7,285 bases of DNA from Holosporales bacterium (GTDB lineage Bacteria > Pseudomonadota > Alphaproteobacteria > RUG11792), in assembly GCA_031281515.1 (NCBI GenBank), contig JAITFF010000063.1:1-7285 (forward strand), in the 5' to 3' direction. Under the pieces are notes generated by a model. It was not told the origin of the DNA and did not search any database. It was given only the letters and a program-made list of their open reading frames with translations. A program made the position numbers and the translations under genes. Positions 1 to 5,852 of this stretch are shown here, in pieces. Position 1 is the stretch's first letter. Each line of letters opens with the position of its first letter.

Positions 1-119
1 TGACTACCGGTGAGGACTGGCTGTCCATCAGGACCAACGGTCTGTACTCCAGGTGCCGGTACTCCAGGTTGATTACCGGTGAGGACTGTTTGTCCATCAG
101 GACCAACGGTCTGTACTCC
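1..119 (-). repeat. Two copies of a 69-base tandem repeat within the coding sequence
   Basis: Bases 1-50 and 70-119 match at 47 of 50 positions, with a 69-base period, and the array may continue beyond the left edge. Two of the three differences change the residue (Ser/Asn and Pro/Thr) and one is silent (CAG/CAA). The linker also holds a short internal repeat: GTACTCCAGGT occurs at 44-54 and 59-69, coding for PGV twice. The period is a multiple of three, so copy-number change would keep the reading frame. Confidence 0.9.
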
Positions 120-545
120 CTGATTCTGCCCATTTACAGACGATGGATGTAAGGCTGCATTTATCAGATCCAATTTTCTTTTTATCTCTGGATTTGTAGG
201 GTCATCCGTCGCGATGTAGATCCCCTGTTGCAACGGAATCGTTATTGTTGGAGGTGGAACGAAAACGTTGCCATTCAAATCGACAAAAGAAGGCGAGATT
301 GGAGGAACTGCCTGGATTTCGGCAGGAGCAGGTGGTTGACCAGGCGGTGGCTGAATTGGGCTTCCAGGTGCTGGAACCAGGATGTTTTGCCCCTGGTTTG
401 GCATCCCGCTGATGACCGTTGTGCCGGTAACGTTACCCTGGTCAATGGATGTCGATGAAAAGCTCGGCGAAACCATCACGGCCATTACAACCTGGATGCG
501 AAAAATCCAAACCACAGAGAATTTTCTATTTGTAATAATGGCCAC
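1..545 (-). CDS. Secreted proline-rich tandem-repeat protein, C-terminus off the window
   Basis: This is an open reading frame on the minus strand with no stop from an upstream TAA at 567-569 to the left edge, about 181 visible codons. I do not recognise the family. From a GTG at 543-545, with a G-rich stretch 551-555 as a possible ribosome site, the N-terminus has NRK at residues 6-8 and a hydrophobic run 9-25 (FSVVWIFRIQVVMAVMV). It reads as a signal peptide or signal anchor, so export to periplasm or surface is inferred. Residues about 57-86 are rich in P, A and Q (QPPPGQPPAPA). A short globular-looking patch follows (about 105-135, IYIATDDPTNPEIKRKLDL). From residue 143 comes a tandem repeat whose core is GVQTVGPDGQTVLTG, period 23 residues. 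Low-complexity Pro/Gly repeats suggest a stalk or surface protein. ATG codons at 483-485 and 474-476 are alternative starts but would remove most of the export signal. Confidence 0.65.
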   Translation of the reverse strand, partial: MAIITNRKFSVVWIFRIQVVMAVMVSPSFSSTSIDQGNVTGTTVISGMPNQGQNILVPAPGSPIQPPPGQPPAPAEIQAVPPISPSFVDLNGNVFVPPPTITIPLQQGIYIATDDPTNPEIKRKLDLINAALHPSSVNGQNQGVQTVGPDGQTVLTGNQPGVPAPGVQTVGPDGQPVLTGS

Positions 546-676
546 TATTTCCCCCAATAACGTTCTTTACTGCGATACATTTCGGTTTCATATGGGGATT
601 CTATGAGACTATTGTTAATTTTGAGTTAATATTGACGAGTTTTTTGTGAGAAAGTGATCTCAGAAAGGTGAACTTT

Positions 677-1405
677 TTATTCTTTAATTATTTTTAAATT
701 TCTGAAAGAGATATATTTATCCATTCCTATAATGATGTGGTCGTAAAGTGTTATGTTGAATACATTGGCGGCTTCTTGTATGCGTTTCGTCATATAAACA
801 TCGTTTACGGATGGAGTTGGATCTCCGCTCGGGTGATTGTGAACGAGAATAAATCCTTTCGCACCTTTTTCTATACACAATTTTAAAATTTCTCTCGGTG
901 AAACATTAACAGAATCAATGCTTCCTTTTTGCACAATTTCATCACAAATAATTTCATTTATTCCATTTAAGAGGATGATTCTAAATTCCTCTGATGTAAG
1001 ATTTTTCATGCTTGCTTTACAGTATTTCAGGACATCGTCGAAGCATTCAATAATACTCTTTTTTATTATCCTGCTTTGAAGTGAAGACTTGACAATGGCA
1101 TCGATAACTTTAAAGGCACTTACGGCATTTTCCCCGATCCCGGGAATACTCATCAAACTCTCGCGGGGAGCTTCTATAATCCTGTCAATTGTTCCGAATT
1201 TTTCTATCAAGATCTTGGCGAGTGGTTTTGTATCCTTCCTTTTAAACACAAGGAACAGCATCATCTCTACAATTTCGTAATCGAGAAAAGATGTATATCC
1301 ATGTTTGGCCAGTCTCTGTAAAACTCTTTTTCGATGCCCATGTTGAGGAGTGTTTCCGTCTTTTTGAATTTGAAGTACTGGAGCTGATGAGGTCGTTTCG
1401 CTCAC
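677..1405 (-). CDS. radC: RadC family JAB/MPN domain protein
   Basis: This 242-residue protein belongs to the RadC family (E. coli RadC is about 224). A helix-hairpin-helix-like segment lies at residues 86-101 (SIPGIGENAVSAFKVI). The C-terminal MPN+/JAMM metal site is intact: Glu140 in LTSEEFRIILLN, then His189, His191, Ser199 and Asp202 in the HxH-x7-S-x2-D pattern (VHNHPSGDPTPSVND). Family knowledge predicts a zinc-binding hydrolase-like domain. The cellular role is unsettled: early links to DNA repair were withdrawn, although radC is part of competence regulons in some bacteria. The start is GTG at 1403-1405, overlapping the dprA stop as GTGA, so translation is probably coupled to dprA. 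After the TAA at 677-679 I see no hairpin plus T-run that would serve as an intrinsic terminator. Confidence 0.96.
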   Translation of the reverse strand: MSETTSSAPVLQIQKDGNTPQHGHRKRVLQRLAKHGYTSFLDYEIVEMMLFLVFKRKDTKPLAKILIEKFGTIDRIIEAPRESLMSIPGIGENAVSAFKVIDAIVKSSLQSRIIKKSIIECFDDVLKYCKASMKNLTSEEFRIILLNGINEIICDEIVQKGSIDSVNVSPREILKLCIEKGAKGFILVHNHPSGDPTPSVNDVYMTKRIQEAANVFNITLYDHIIIGMDKYISFRNLKIIKE

Positions 1406-2487
1406 GCTAAAGATACCTCATTCGTTGCGTGTTTTACTATTTTTCCAGAAATTTCTAGCTCAGAAATAATGCACAATAGCTTCGGGATTGACATATTGGT
1501 ATGGTATGCAATTTCATCGAGTGAGACTGCCTTGGTTGATAATAGCGACAGCACTCTGTCCCTCAAATCGTCGATATCTTTCTCATCATCGACTATTACC
1601 GTTTGATCCGGGATTTCTGGTCGTTCAAAATTTTCATCGAACTGTAATACCTCAAGAGCGTCCATGTGATTTTGAATCAGAGTTGCCCCATTTTTGATCA
1701 GTAAATTTGAACCGAAGGACCGAGGATCGGCCGGTGATCCTGGGACTACCATCACTTCGCACCCAACGTCTAGGGCGGCCTTCGCCGTTGCTAAAGTACC
1801 GGATTTAGCTGCGGCCTCCACGATGATCATCCCATCAGCCATGAGTGAAATAATCCTGTTACGAGCCTGAAACATACCGAGATCTGGTCCGGAACAGGGA
1901 GTAACTTCCGTCAGTAGTATTCCGTGTTTCGAAATTTTTTCACAAAGTTCCTTATTTTCTTTGGGGTAAACTTTATTGATTCCAGTTGGGAGAACGGCTA
2001 TTGCTGCCTCATTCTCAGGTATTTCCAGAGATCCAAGATGAGCATTCGTATCTATTCCCTTCGCCAAACCGGATATAATCGCGAATCTATCCGATAGCTT
2101 TGAGGCAAGATTTTTTGCGATCGCCATACCGCTCAGTGAGGCATTCCTAGCCCCAATGATCGCTATCTTTTTCTTTGCTAATATTGATTTATTACCTCTA
2201 TAGTATAGTATCGGCGGGCAAAAGCAGGATCTTTTCAATCCCTTCGGAAAGGTATTTTCGTTCGCGAGGATTATGTTGCAGTTCGCTGCCCGTAGTATTT
2301 TTTCGGCTGTGTTTCTTGGGAACGGGTTGGATACGTGTTTCAGAGATTCCTTAGCCGTCTTATACGTTCGCATCAGTGCCCAGAATGTCTTCGGACCAAC
2401 TCCCTTCGTATTTATTAAACAAAACCAATCTAGAACGACGTCATCGATCAAGACATTAAACCCCGGAGAATTCGGAAAATTTATCAC
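1402..2487 (-). CDS. dprA: DNA processing protein DprA (Smf)
   Basis: This 361-residue DprA acts in the cytoplasm on incoming single-stranded DNA, protecting it and loading RecA during natural transformation. The Rossmann-like core spans about residues 107-280. It contains IGARNAS (111-117), SGLAKGID (139-146), GINKVYPKEN (169-178), the FQARNRII segment (206-213) and SGTLATAKAAL (229-239). An N-terminal helical region (about 18-70, with TKGVGPKTFWALM) resembles the helix-hairpin-helix/SAM-like domain of the family. Residues about 305-352 form the C-terminal winged-helix (VSLDEIAYHTNMS). The start is GTG at 2485-2487, chosen because the protein then begins just before the expected N-terminal domain; no strong ribosome site is visible. 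A CATAAT box at 2514-2519 (minus strand) could be its -10 element, but its -35 is poor. The gene leads a dprA-radC unit and its 5' end nearly abuts a divergent gene. Confidence 0.97.
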   Translation of the reverse strand: MINFPNSPGFNVLIDDVVLDWFCLINTKGVGPKTFWALMRTYKTAKESLKHVSNPFPRNTAEKILRAANCNIILANENTFPKGLKRSCFCPPILYYRGNKSILAKKKIAIIGARNASLSGMAIAKNLASKLSDRFAIISGLAKGIDTNAHLGSLEIPENEAAIAVLPTGINKVYPKENKELCEKISKHGILLTEVTPCSGPDLGMFQARNRIISLMADGMIIVEAAAKSGTLATAKAALDVGCEVMVVPGSPADPRSFGSNLLIKNGATLIQNHMDALEVLQFDENFERPEIPDQTVIVDDEKDIDDLRDRVLSLLSTKAVSLDEIAYHTNMSIPKLLCIISELEISGKIVKHATNEVSLA

Positions 2488-2543
2488 AATGAGTGTATTT
2501 ATCCGCGCTTAAGATTATGTTAACCTCGGTGGATGGACATAAA

Positions 2544-3260
2544 ATGCTATGGATTCTGAATATGATTTTTACTGGAATCAGGTCTGTCATTGTTTATGTG
2601 ATACTAGCTTTCGGATTTTTTCAGGCTGAATCTGCGACGTTAGCAGATGACCAGATGCGGCAAGATGTGGCGAAATTGTTGAGAGTTGATCCCGAAGAAG
2701 TAATTATCCTGAAAGACTATCGTGAATACTGGATCATTAAAGTTGCCGGTAAAAAGTATAAAGTTTACAAAAAACCTCTTGAAGTTGAGCCTCAGCGATT
2801 GATCAGATTGGCGTCCGAAAGTGGAATTGGGGCAGCGTTGGTTAATGATAAAATTCTCACAGTGATTCCTGGTCACCCAATGGAGCCGGATGATTTAAAG
2901 ACAGATGTTGATCTCCGAAAATTTGCTATATTCTCGAAAAAGGTCCATGCTCTTAAACAGGCCACAGCCGGACGGGTGTTCTCTCCTGGAACTCGTGGGA
3001 GATACAGGATCATCGTCGGAGATGATGTAGAATTTTATATTGTAGATTTTACGCGAGGTGGTGAGGAGGATTTATACGAAGCCCTAGGGTGGTTATTCTT
3101 ACGTTTCGGTATTAGGGGAACGAGAATGATGGTCTTTCTTGCTGAGTATCTAGGCCACCCTCCAACCCCTGATGAATTGGATGCGATAGAGGGGGCTATG
3201 ACTAGACAAGGTATGGGTCTATGGGCGTATCGATTTGGAGGTCGGCGTGCACCTCATTGA
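2544..3260 (+). CDS. Exported protein resembling a choline/aminoglycoside kinase fold without the catalytic loop
   Basis: I do not recognise this as a named family. The start at ATG 2544 gives 238 residues and has GGTGGATGGA just upstream. GTG 2493 and ATG 2517 are in frame, but 2544 gives the cleanest signal peptide (GIRSVIVYVILAFGFFQAES, residues 11-30). The mature part has an order of elements like small-molecule kinases (APH/ChoK/LicA): paired strands with WIIKVAGKKYKVYKKP (63-78), a helix with Glu (VEPQRLIRLASESGIG, 81-96), a hinge-like ILTVIPGHPM (104-113), and a helix ending VHALK (134-138) where such kinases have LHxL. Then comes YIVDFTRGGEEDLYEAL (165-181), comparable to the IDxE...DLA metal-binding segment (Asp168, Asp176). 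The HxDxxxxN catalytic loop expected before it is absent, and the linker is only about 25 residues. An enzymatically dead, periplasmic kinase-like protein is an inference from pattern. The gene overlaps the downstream symporter by 14 bases, which suggests co-expression. Confidence 0.75.
   Translation: MLWILNMIFTGIRSVIVYVILAFGFFQAESATLADDQMRQDVAKLLRVDPEEVIILKDYREYWIIKVAGKKYKVYKKPLEVEPQRLIRLASESGIGAALVNDKILTVIPGHPMEPDDLKTDVDLRKFAIFSKKVHALKQATAGRVFSPGTRGRYRIIVGDDVEFYIVDFTRGGEEDLYEALGWLFLRFGIRGTRMMVFLAEYLGHPPTPDELDAIEGAMTRQGMGLWAYRFGGRRAPH
3237..3242 (+). promoter_or_regulatory. Ribosome binding site deciding the symporter start
   Basis: GGAGGT lies inside the end of the preceding gene, five bases from its GGAGG core to the GTG at 3247. 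It favours GTG 3247 over the in-frame TTG at 3235, which the site itself overlaps. Confidence 0.7.
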
Positions 3261-4617
3261 AAATCTCATAATTTTTATCAATAGAATCCTCTGGGGATGG
3301 CCGCTGATCGGATTCATTTTAATAACAGGCCTCTATTTCTCAATCAAACTCGGAATTTTGCGATTTTCTAGGCTCAAATTGGCTATGAAATATGTCTTCG
3401 AAAAGGACGAAGGTGAAGGGGATATCTCTGTTTTTGCATCTTTATGTACCGCTCTTTCGGCGACTGTCGGAACCGGGAATATCGTCGGGATCGCCGTTGC
3501 TGTTACATGCGGTGGCCCTGGAGTCATTTTCTGGCTTTGGATGTCTTCCATCGTAAGTTTTGCCATCAAGTATTCTGAGGGGGTTCTGGCGATAAAATAT
3601 AGACTGTGTGGCAGAGATAGGAAGATGTGCGGGGGTCCGATGTATTACATTTCGATTGGATTACATTCAAAACCGTACTCGCAATTTTTAGCCAAGATTT
3701 TCGCAATCTGCGGAATTCTGGTTGCATTGATTGGTATCGGAACTTTAGCCCAAAGTAATTCGATTGCCGTCGCCTTGGAGTCTTTCGGTTCTTCACGGAT
3801 CGTTGCTACAATTCTTATTTTTGCCAGCGTCGCCGCCGTTATCTTGGGCGGGCTGCAACGCATTGCATCCGTATCTGAAAAAATTGTTCCTGTAATGACG
3901 CTGTTTTACATAGGGGCTTCAGTCATAGTTCTCGCCATGAATTTCATGACCATTCCTGATGTATTCACATCAATTTTTAAAGGAGCTTTTAGTCCGGAGG
4001 CGATTCTTGGTGGCGGGTGCGGAGTTACCGTCTCTAAACTTGCTAGCATAGGAGTAAGCCGCGGGATCTTTTCTCACGAATCCGGACTTGGGAGCTCGGC
4101 AATTGCATCGGCTACCGCCCAAACGAATTCACCGGTAAAGCAGGGACTTGTGTCGATGGCTGGGGCAATGCTGAGCGTCCTGATTTGCACGATGACCGGT
4201 CTCGTCTTGATCTTAACTTGCCACGATACTGGGCTCTTTTCTGATGCTTGCAAATTGGAAGGGGCCAATCTGACTTCCCAGGCGTTTGATTCGGGATTAA
4301 GTTTCGTCCCAATCGGTAAGTATATCGTAGATTTGGGAATTATACTATTTGCCTTTACGACAATAATCGGATGGAGTTATTACGGAGAGAAATGTACTCA
4401 ATTCGTCTTCGGTGATAATTACGTCATTCCATACAAATTCCTATTTCTCTTTTTTGTCGTGCTGGGTCCTTTTTATAAAATCAATATTGTTTTCACGTTG
4501 GCTGATATTGCGACCGGTTTGATGGCAATTCCAAACCTGATAGGAATAATTGGGCTTCGCAAAGTTGTCATTTCGGAAACGAAGACCTTTTGGAGCGATT
4601 TAAAACTTAAAACTTAA
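3247..4617 (+). CDS. Sodium:amino-acid symporter, AGCS (alanine or glycine:cation) family
   Basis: This 456-residue inner-membrane carrier is the normal length for AGCS transporters, which import alanine, glycine or related small amino acids with sodium. Family motifs are all present: TVGTGNIVGIAVAV (73-86), GGPGVIFWLWM (89-99), GGPMYYI (129-135), TLAQSNSIA (166-174), GVSRGIFSHESGLGSSAIA (269-287) and GWSYYGEK (375-382). Roughly ten or eleven hydrophobic segments are visible, starting at residues 16-36. The start at GTG 3247 is set by GGAGGT upstream; a TTG at 3235 would add four residues. The gene overlaps the kinase-like exported protein by 14 bases, so the two are probably translated from one message. 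The last codons contain a short TTAAAAC duplication (about 4600-4613). The exact substrate cannot be read from sequence. Confidence 0.95.
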   Translation: MHLIENLIIFINRILWGWPLIGFILITGLYFSIKLGILRFSRLKLAMKYVFEKDEGEGDISVFASLCTALSATVGTGNIVGIAVAVTCGGPGVIFWLWMSSIVSFAIKYSEGVLAIKYRLCGRDRKMCGGPMYYISIGLHSKPYSQFLAKIFAICGILVALIGIGTLAQSNSIAVALESFGSSRIVATILIFASVAAVILGGLQRIASVSEKIVPVMTLFYIGASVIVLAMNFMTIPDVFTSIFKGAFSPEAILGGGCGVTVSKLASIGVSRGIFSHESGLGSSAIASATAQTNSPVKQGLVSMAGAMLSVLICTMTGLVLILTCHDTGLFSDACKLEGANLTSQAFDSGLSFVPIGKYIVDLGIILFAFTTIIGWSYYGEKCTQFVFGDNYVIPYKFLFLFFVVLGPFYKINIVFTLADIATGLMAIPNLIGIIGLRKVVISETKTFWSDLKLKT

Positions 4618-4754
4618 ATAGCTCCACCCCAAAATTCCACTTTGTCACATACTCCGTTGATGAGAAAATTGCTAGTGGTCCGTTTTCCTTGCGCGTAGTT
4701 TATCACTAGTGATAACATGATCCATATGGGGAGAGTGACAACTGGTGGAGCTAT
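4618..4754 (+). promoter_or_regulatory. 11-base inverted repeat spanning symporter stop to antitoxin start
   Basis: ATAGCTCCACC at 4618-4628 begins right after the symporter TAA. It is the exact reverse complement of GGTGGAGCTAT at 4744-4754. The right arm contains the GGTGGAG ribosome site and the first two bases of ATG 4753. A read-through message from the symporter could fold so that the antitoxin start is hidden, while a shorter message from a promoter near 4690-4720 would lack the left arm. The match is seen directly; the regulatory role is inferred and chance is not excluded. Confidence 0.4.
4689..4716 (+). promoter_or_regulatory. Probable toxin-antitoxin promoter and operator palindrome
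   Basis: TTATCACTAGTGATAA at 4700-4715 is a perfect 16-base palindrome in the gap before the antitoxin, the usual place for an operator bound by a ribbon-helix-helix antitoxin dimer or its toxin complex. A weak sigma-70-like pair, TTGCGC (4689-4694) and GATAAC (4711-4716) with a 16-base spacer, would put the palindrome over the spacer and -10 box. Binding would then block transcription. Transcription would start near 4723, which agrees with translation starting at ATG 4753. The palindrome is certain; the promoter boxes are tentative. Confidence 0.55.
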
Positions 4755-5001
4755 GGCGACGATTGAGCCCAGAGTGAATATTTCTCTCGATTATACAACG
4801 CTGAGAACGATTAAGCAGATTGCAAACCAGACGAAGCGATCTGTTTCTAGGGTTTGTGCTGATCTAATCAAGAGTCAAATCGAATATGACGAGGACGCTC
4901 ATTACATTAAACTAATCGATGAAATGGGTGACAATCTCGACAAAAAATCGAGGATAAGTGCTGAGGAAATGCAGCGGCGCCTCGATGCCATACAAGATTG
5001 A
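4753..5001 (+). CDS. Ribbon-helix-helix antitoxin of a RelE-type system
   Basis: From ATG 4753 this is an 82-residue protein. Residues 6-12 (PRVNISL) form the DNA-contacting strand, and helices follow at about 14-26 (YTTLRTIKQIANQ) and 29-44 (RSVSRVCADLIKSQIE), the ribbon-helix-helix plan shared by RelB, ParD and CopG-type antitoxins. The charged C-terminal part (about 45-82, with DEMGDNLDKKSRISAEEMQ) is the expected flexible segment that wraps and neutralises the toxin. It should also repress its own operon through the palindrome at 4700-4715. ATG 4753 has GGTGGAG just before it; in-frame ATGs at 4717 and 4726 lie within or beside the likely promoter and add non-conserved residues. The stop overlaps the toxin start by 17 bases, as is usual for these pairs. 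Confidence 0.85.
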   Translation: MATIEPRVNISLDYTTLRTIKQIANQTKRSVSRVCADLIKSQIEYDEDAHYIKLIDEMGDNLDKKSRISAEEMQRRLDAIQD

Positions 5002-5242
5002 ATATCTGGAAGAAGTTTTTGATCAACTCGCTAGGATCCAGCAGAACATAAGACTGGCGATTATCAGGGCGATTGATGAGAGGCTGTCGACTGATCCGTA
5101 TAGATTCAGACCTCTCGTCTGCAATTTGAGGGGCTTTTTTAGGATGCGGATCGGGGACTATCGTATTATTTATCAAGTCGACAAAGAAACGTTTACCGTG
5201 TTGATAGTTAAAATTGATGTAAGAGGGAATGTGTATAGATGA
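4985..5242 (+). CDS. relE: RelE/ParE superfamily toxin
   Basis: The 85-residue product matches the RelE/StbE toxin core. An N-terminal strand (MPYKIEYLEEVFDQL) and two helices (about 8-35) are followed by DPYRFRPLVCNLRGFFRMR, then IGDYRIIYQV (56-65), and the ending DVRGNVYR. RelE enzymes cleave mRNA in the ribosomal A site, while ParE relatives poison gyrase. The LRGFFRMRIGDYRIIYQV block and a terminal Arg-x-x-x-Tyr (Arg80, Tyr84) favour the RelE mode by comparison with E. coli RelE, whose catalytic arginines and C-terminal tyrosine lie at comparable positions. The basic residues (Arg49, 53, 55, 60, 80) are intact, so the toxin looks active. The start at ATG 4985 lies inside the antitoxin gene; a GTG at 4958 would add nine unrelated residues. 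With no clear ribosome site, translation is probably coupled to the antitoxin. Confidence 0.9.
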   Translation: MPYKIEYLEEVFDQLARIQQNIRLAIIRAIDERLSTDPYRFRPLVCNLRGFFRMRIGDYRIIYQVDKETFTVLIVKIDVRGNVYR

Positions 5243-5361
5243 GGACGACAGTTATCGGCTCCCATCTCAGTTCTCGCAGTGATCTGCGAGCTGGGTTATT
5301 GGGCACAGAAGATGGGGATACTGGATCATATTCCGTAGATTATGGCGTTAGAAGAACTTAA
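5239..5361 (+). CDS. Candidate 40-residue small protein coupled to the toxin gene
   Basis: An ATG at 5239-5241 overlaps the toxin TGA as ATGA and opens a 40-codon frame closing with TAA at 5359-5361. GAGGG at 5223-5227 could act as a slightly distant ribosome site. The product is polar, Ser/Gly/Arg/Asp-rich, begins MRTTVIGSHLSSRSD and ends VDYGVRRT; it has no membrane segment or motif I know. A frame of this length is expected by chance fairly often, so the ATGA junction is the main support. The same bases form a strong hairpin (5260-5317), so this could instead be an untranslated structured region. Confidence 0.35.
   Translation: MRTTVIGSHLSSRSDLRAGLLGTEDGDTGSYSVDYGVRRT
5260..5317 (+). other. 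Two-part RNA hairpin downstream of the toxin
   Basis: The core is CTCGCAG (5273-5279) and CTGCGAG (5284-5290) closing a TGAT loop. It is extended by CAG/CTG (5268-5270 with 5291-5293) across a TT bulge. Directly stacked beneath it, CCCATCT (5261-5267) pairs with AGATGGG (5310-5316), plus a U-G pair at 5260/5317, leaving a 16-base bulge at 5294-5309. That makes about 18 pairs. No T-run follows, so it is not a standard terminator. It may stabilise the toxin message end, act as a small RNA, or be part of the small ORF. Confidence 0.5.
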
Positions 5362-5364
5362 CTC

Positions 5365-5393
5365 TTTCGATTTGCTTAATTTTTTTCTAATAT
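5365..5393 (+). promoter_or_regulatory. Possible ndk promoter
   Basis: TAATAT (5388-5393) would serve as a -10 box, with a weak TTTCGA (5365-5370) as the -35 at a 17-base spacer, in an AT-rich stretch including a run of seven T. The predicted start near 5400 coincides with the 12-base palindrome AGCAAATTTGCT at 5400-5411. Such a palindrome could be an operator, but one this short is expected by chance in a window of this size. Confidence 0.3.
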
Positions 5394-5432
5394 GAGTAGA
5401 GCAAATTTGCTTTCTTGAAAAGGATCTGTCGT

Positions 5433-5852
5433 ATGATAGAAAGAACTTTTTCCATAATAAAACCAGATGCGACACGACGAAATTTAACCGGGGAAATTAA
5501 CGGAATGCTCGAGGCTGCCGGGTTCAAAATCGTCGCACAGAAAAGAATTAGAATCACCCTGGAGCAGGCCAAAATTTTCTATGAAATTCATTCTTCGAAG
5601 CCATTTTACGATGATCTCTGCGCATTTTTAAGCTCCGGTCCAGTCATCGTACAAATTCTGGAGAAAGAAAATGCGATAGAGGATTACAGGGCACTGATGG
5701 GGGCCACAAATCCGGCTAATGCTGCCGAAGGAACGATAAGACAAAAATTTGCTTTATCGGTGGACCAAAACTCGGTTCACGGATCTGATGCGCCGGAGAC
5801 GGCCGCCTCTGAGATAAAATTTTTCTTTAGTGATATTGAAATCATTGAATGA
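5433..5852 (+). CDS. ndk: Nucleoside diphosphate kinase
   Basis: This 139-residue enzyme moves the gamma phosphate of ATP to other nucleoside diphosphates through a phosphohistidine, keeping NTP and dNTP pools balanced in the cytoplasm. The full family pattern is present: FSIIKPDATRRN (6-17), the KPFYDDLCAFLSSGP segment (56-70), EKENAIEDYRALMGATNP (77-94), EGTIRQKFA (99-107) and the active-site NSVHGSDAPE (113-122) with catalytic His116. Length is normal. ATG 5433 is chosen because AAGGA (5420-5424) lies eight bases before it and the product then begins at the conserved IERTFSIIKPD; an in-frame TTG at 5415 would add six residues. The end overlaps the next gene by up to 23 bases, so ndk and the recombinase are likely one transcription unit. 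Confidence 0.98.
   Translation: MIERTFSIIKPDATRRNLTGEINGMLEAAGFKIVAQKRIRITLEQAKIFYEIHSSKPFYDDLCAFLSSGPVIVQILEKENAIEDYRALMGATNPANAAEGTIRQKFALSVDQNSVHGSDAPETAASEIKFFFSDIEIIE

Noticed and set aside
1..119. Spaced repeats that might suggest a CRISPR array
   Set aside because: Only two copies, separated by a 19-base linker, continuous in frame with an open reading frame, and the differences follow codons.
526..591. A 21-codon minus-strand frame (ATG 589-591) overlapping the start of the repeat protein, as a leader peptide
   Set aside because: It has no ribosome site, is very short and out of frame; chance is the simpler explanation.
647..662. TGAGA/TCTCA inverted repeat after radC as a terminator
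   Set aside because: The stem is only five pairs and on the minus strand is followed by A-rich sequence, not a T-run.
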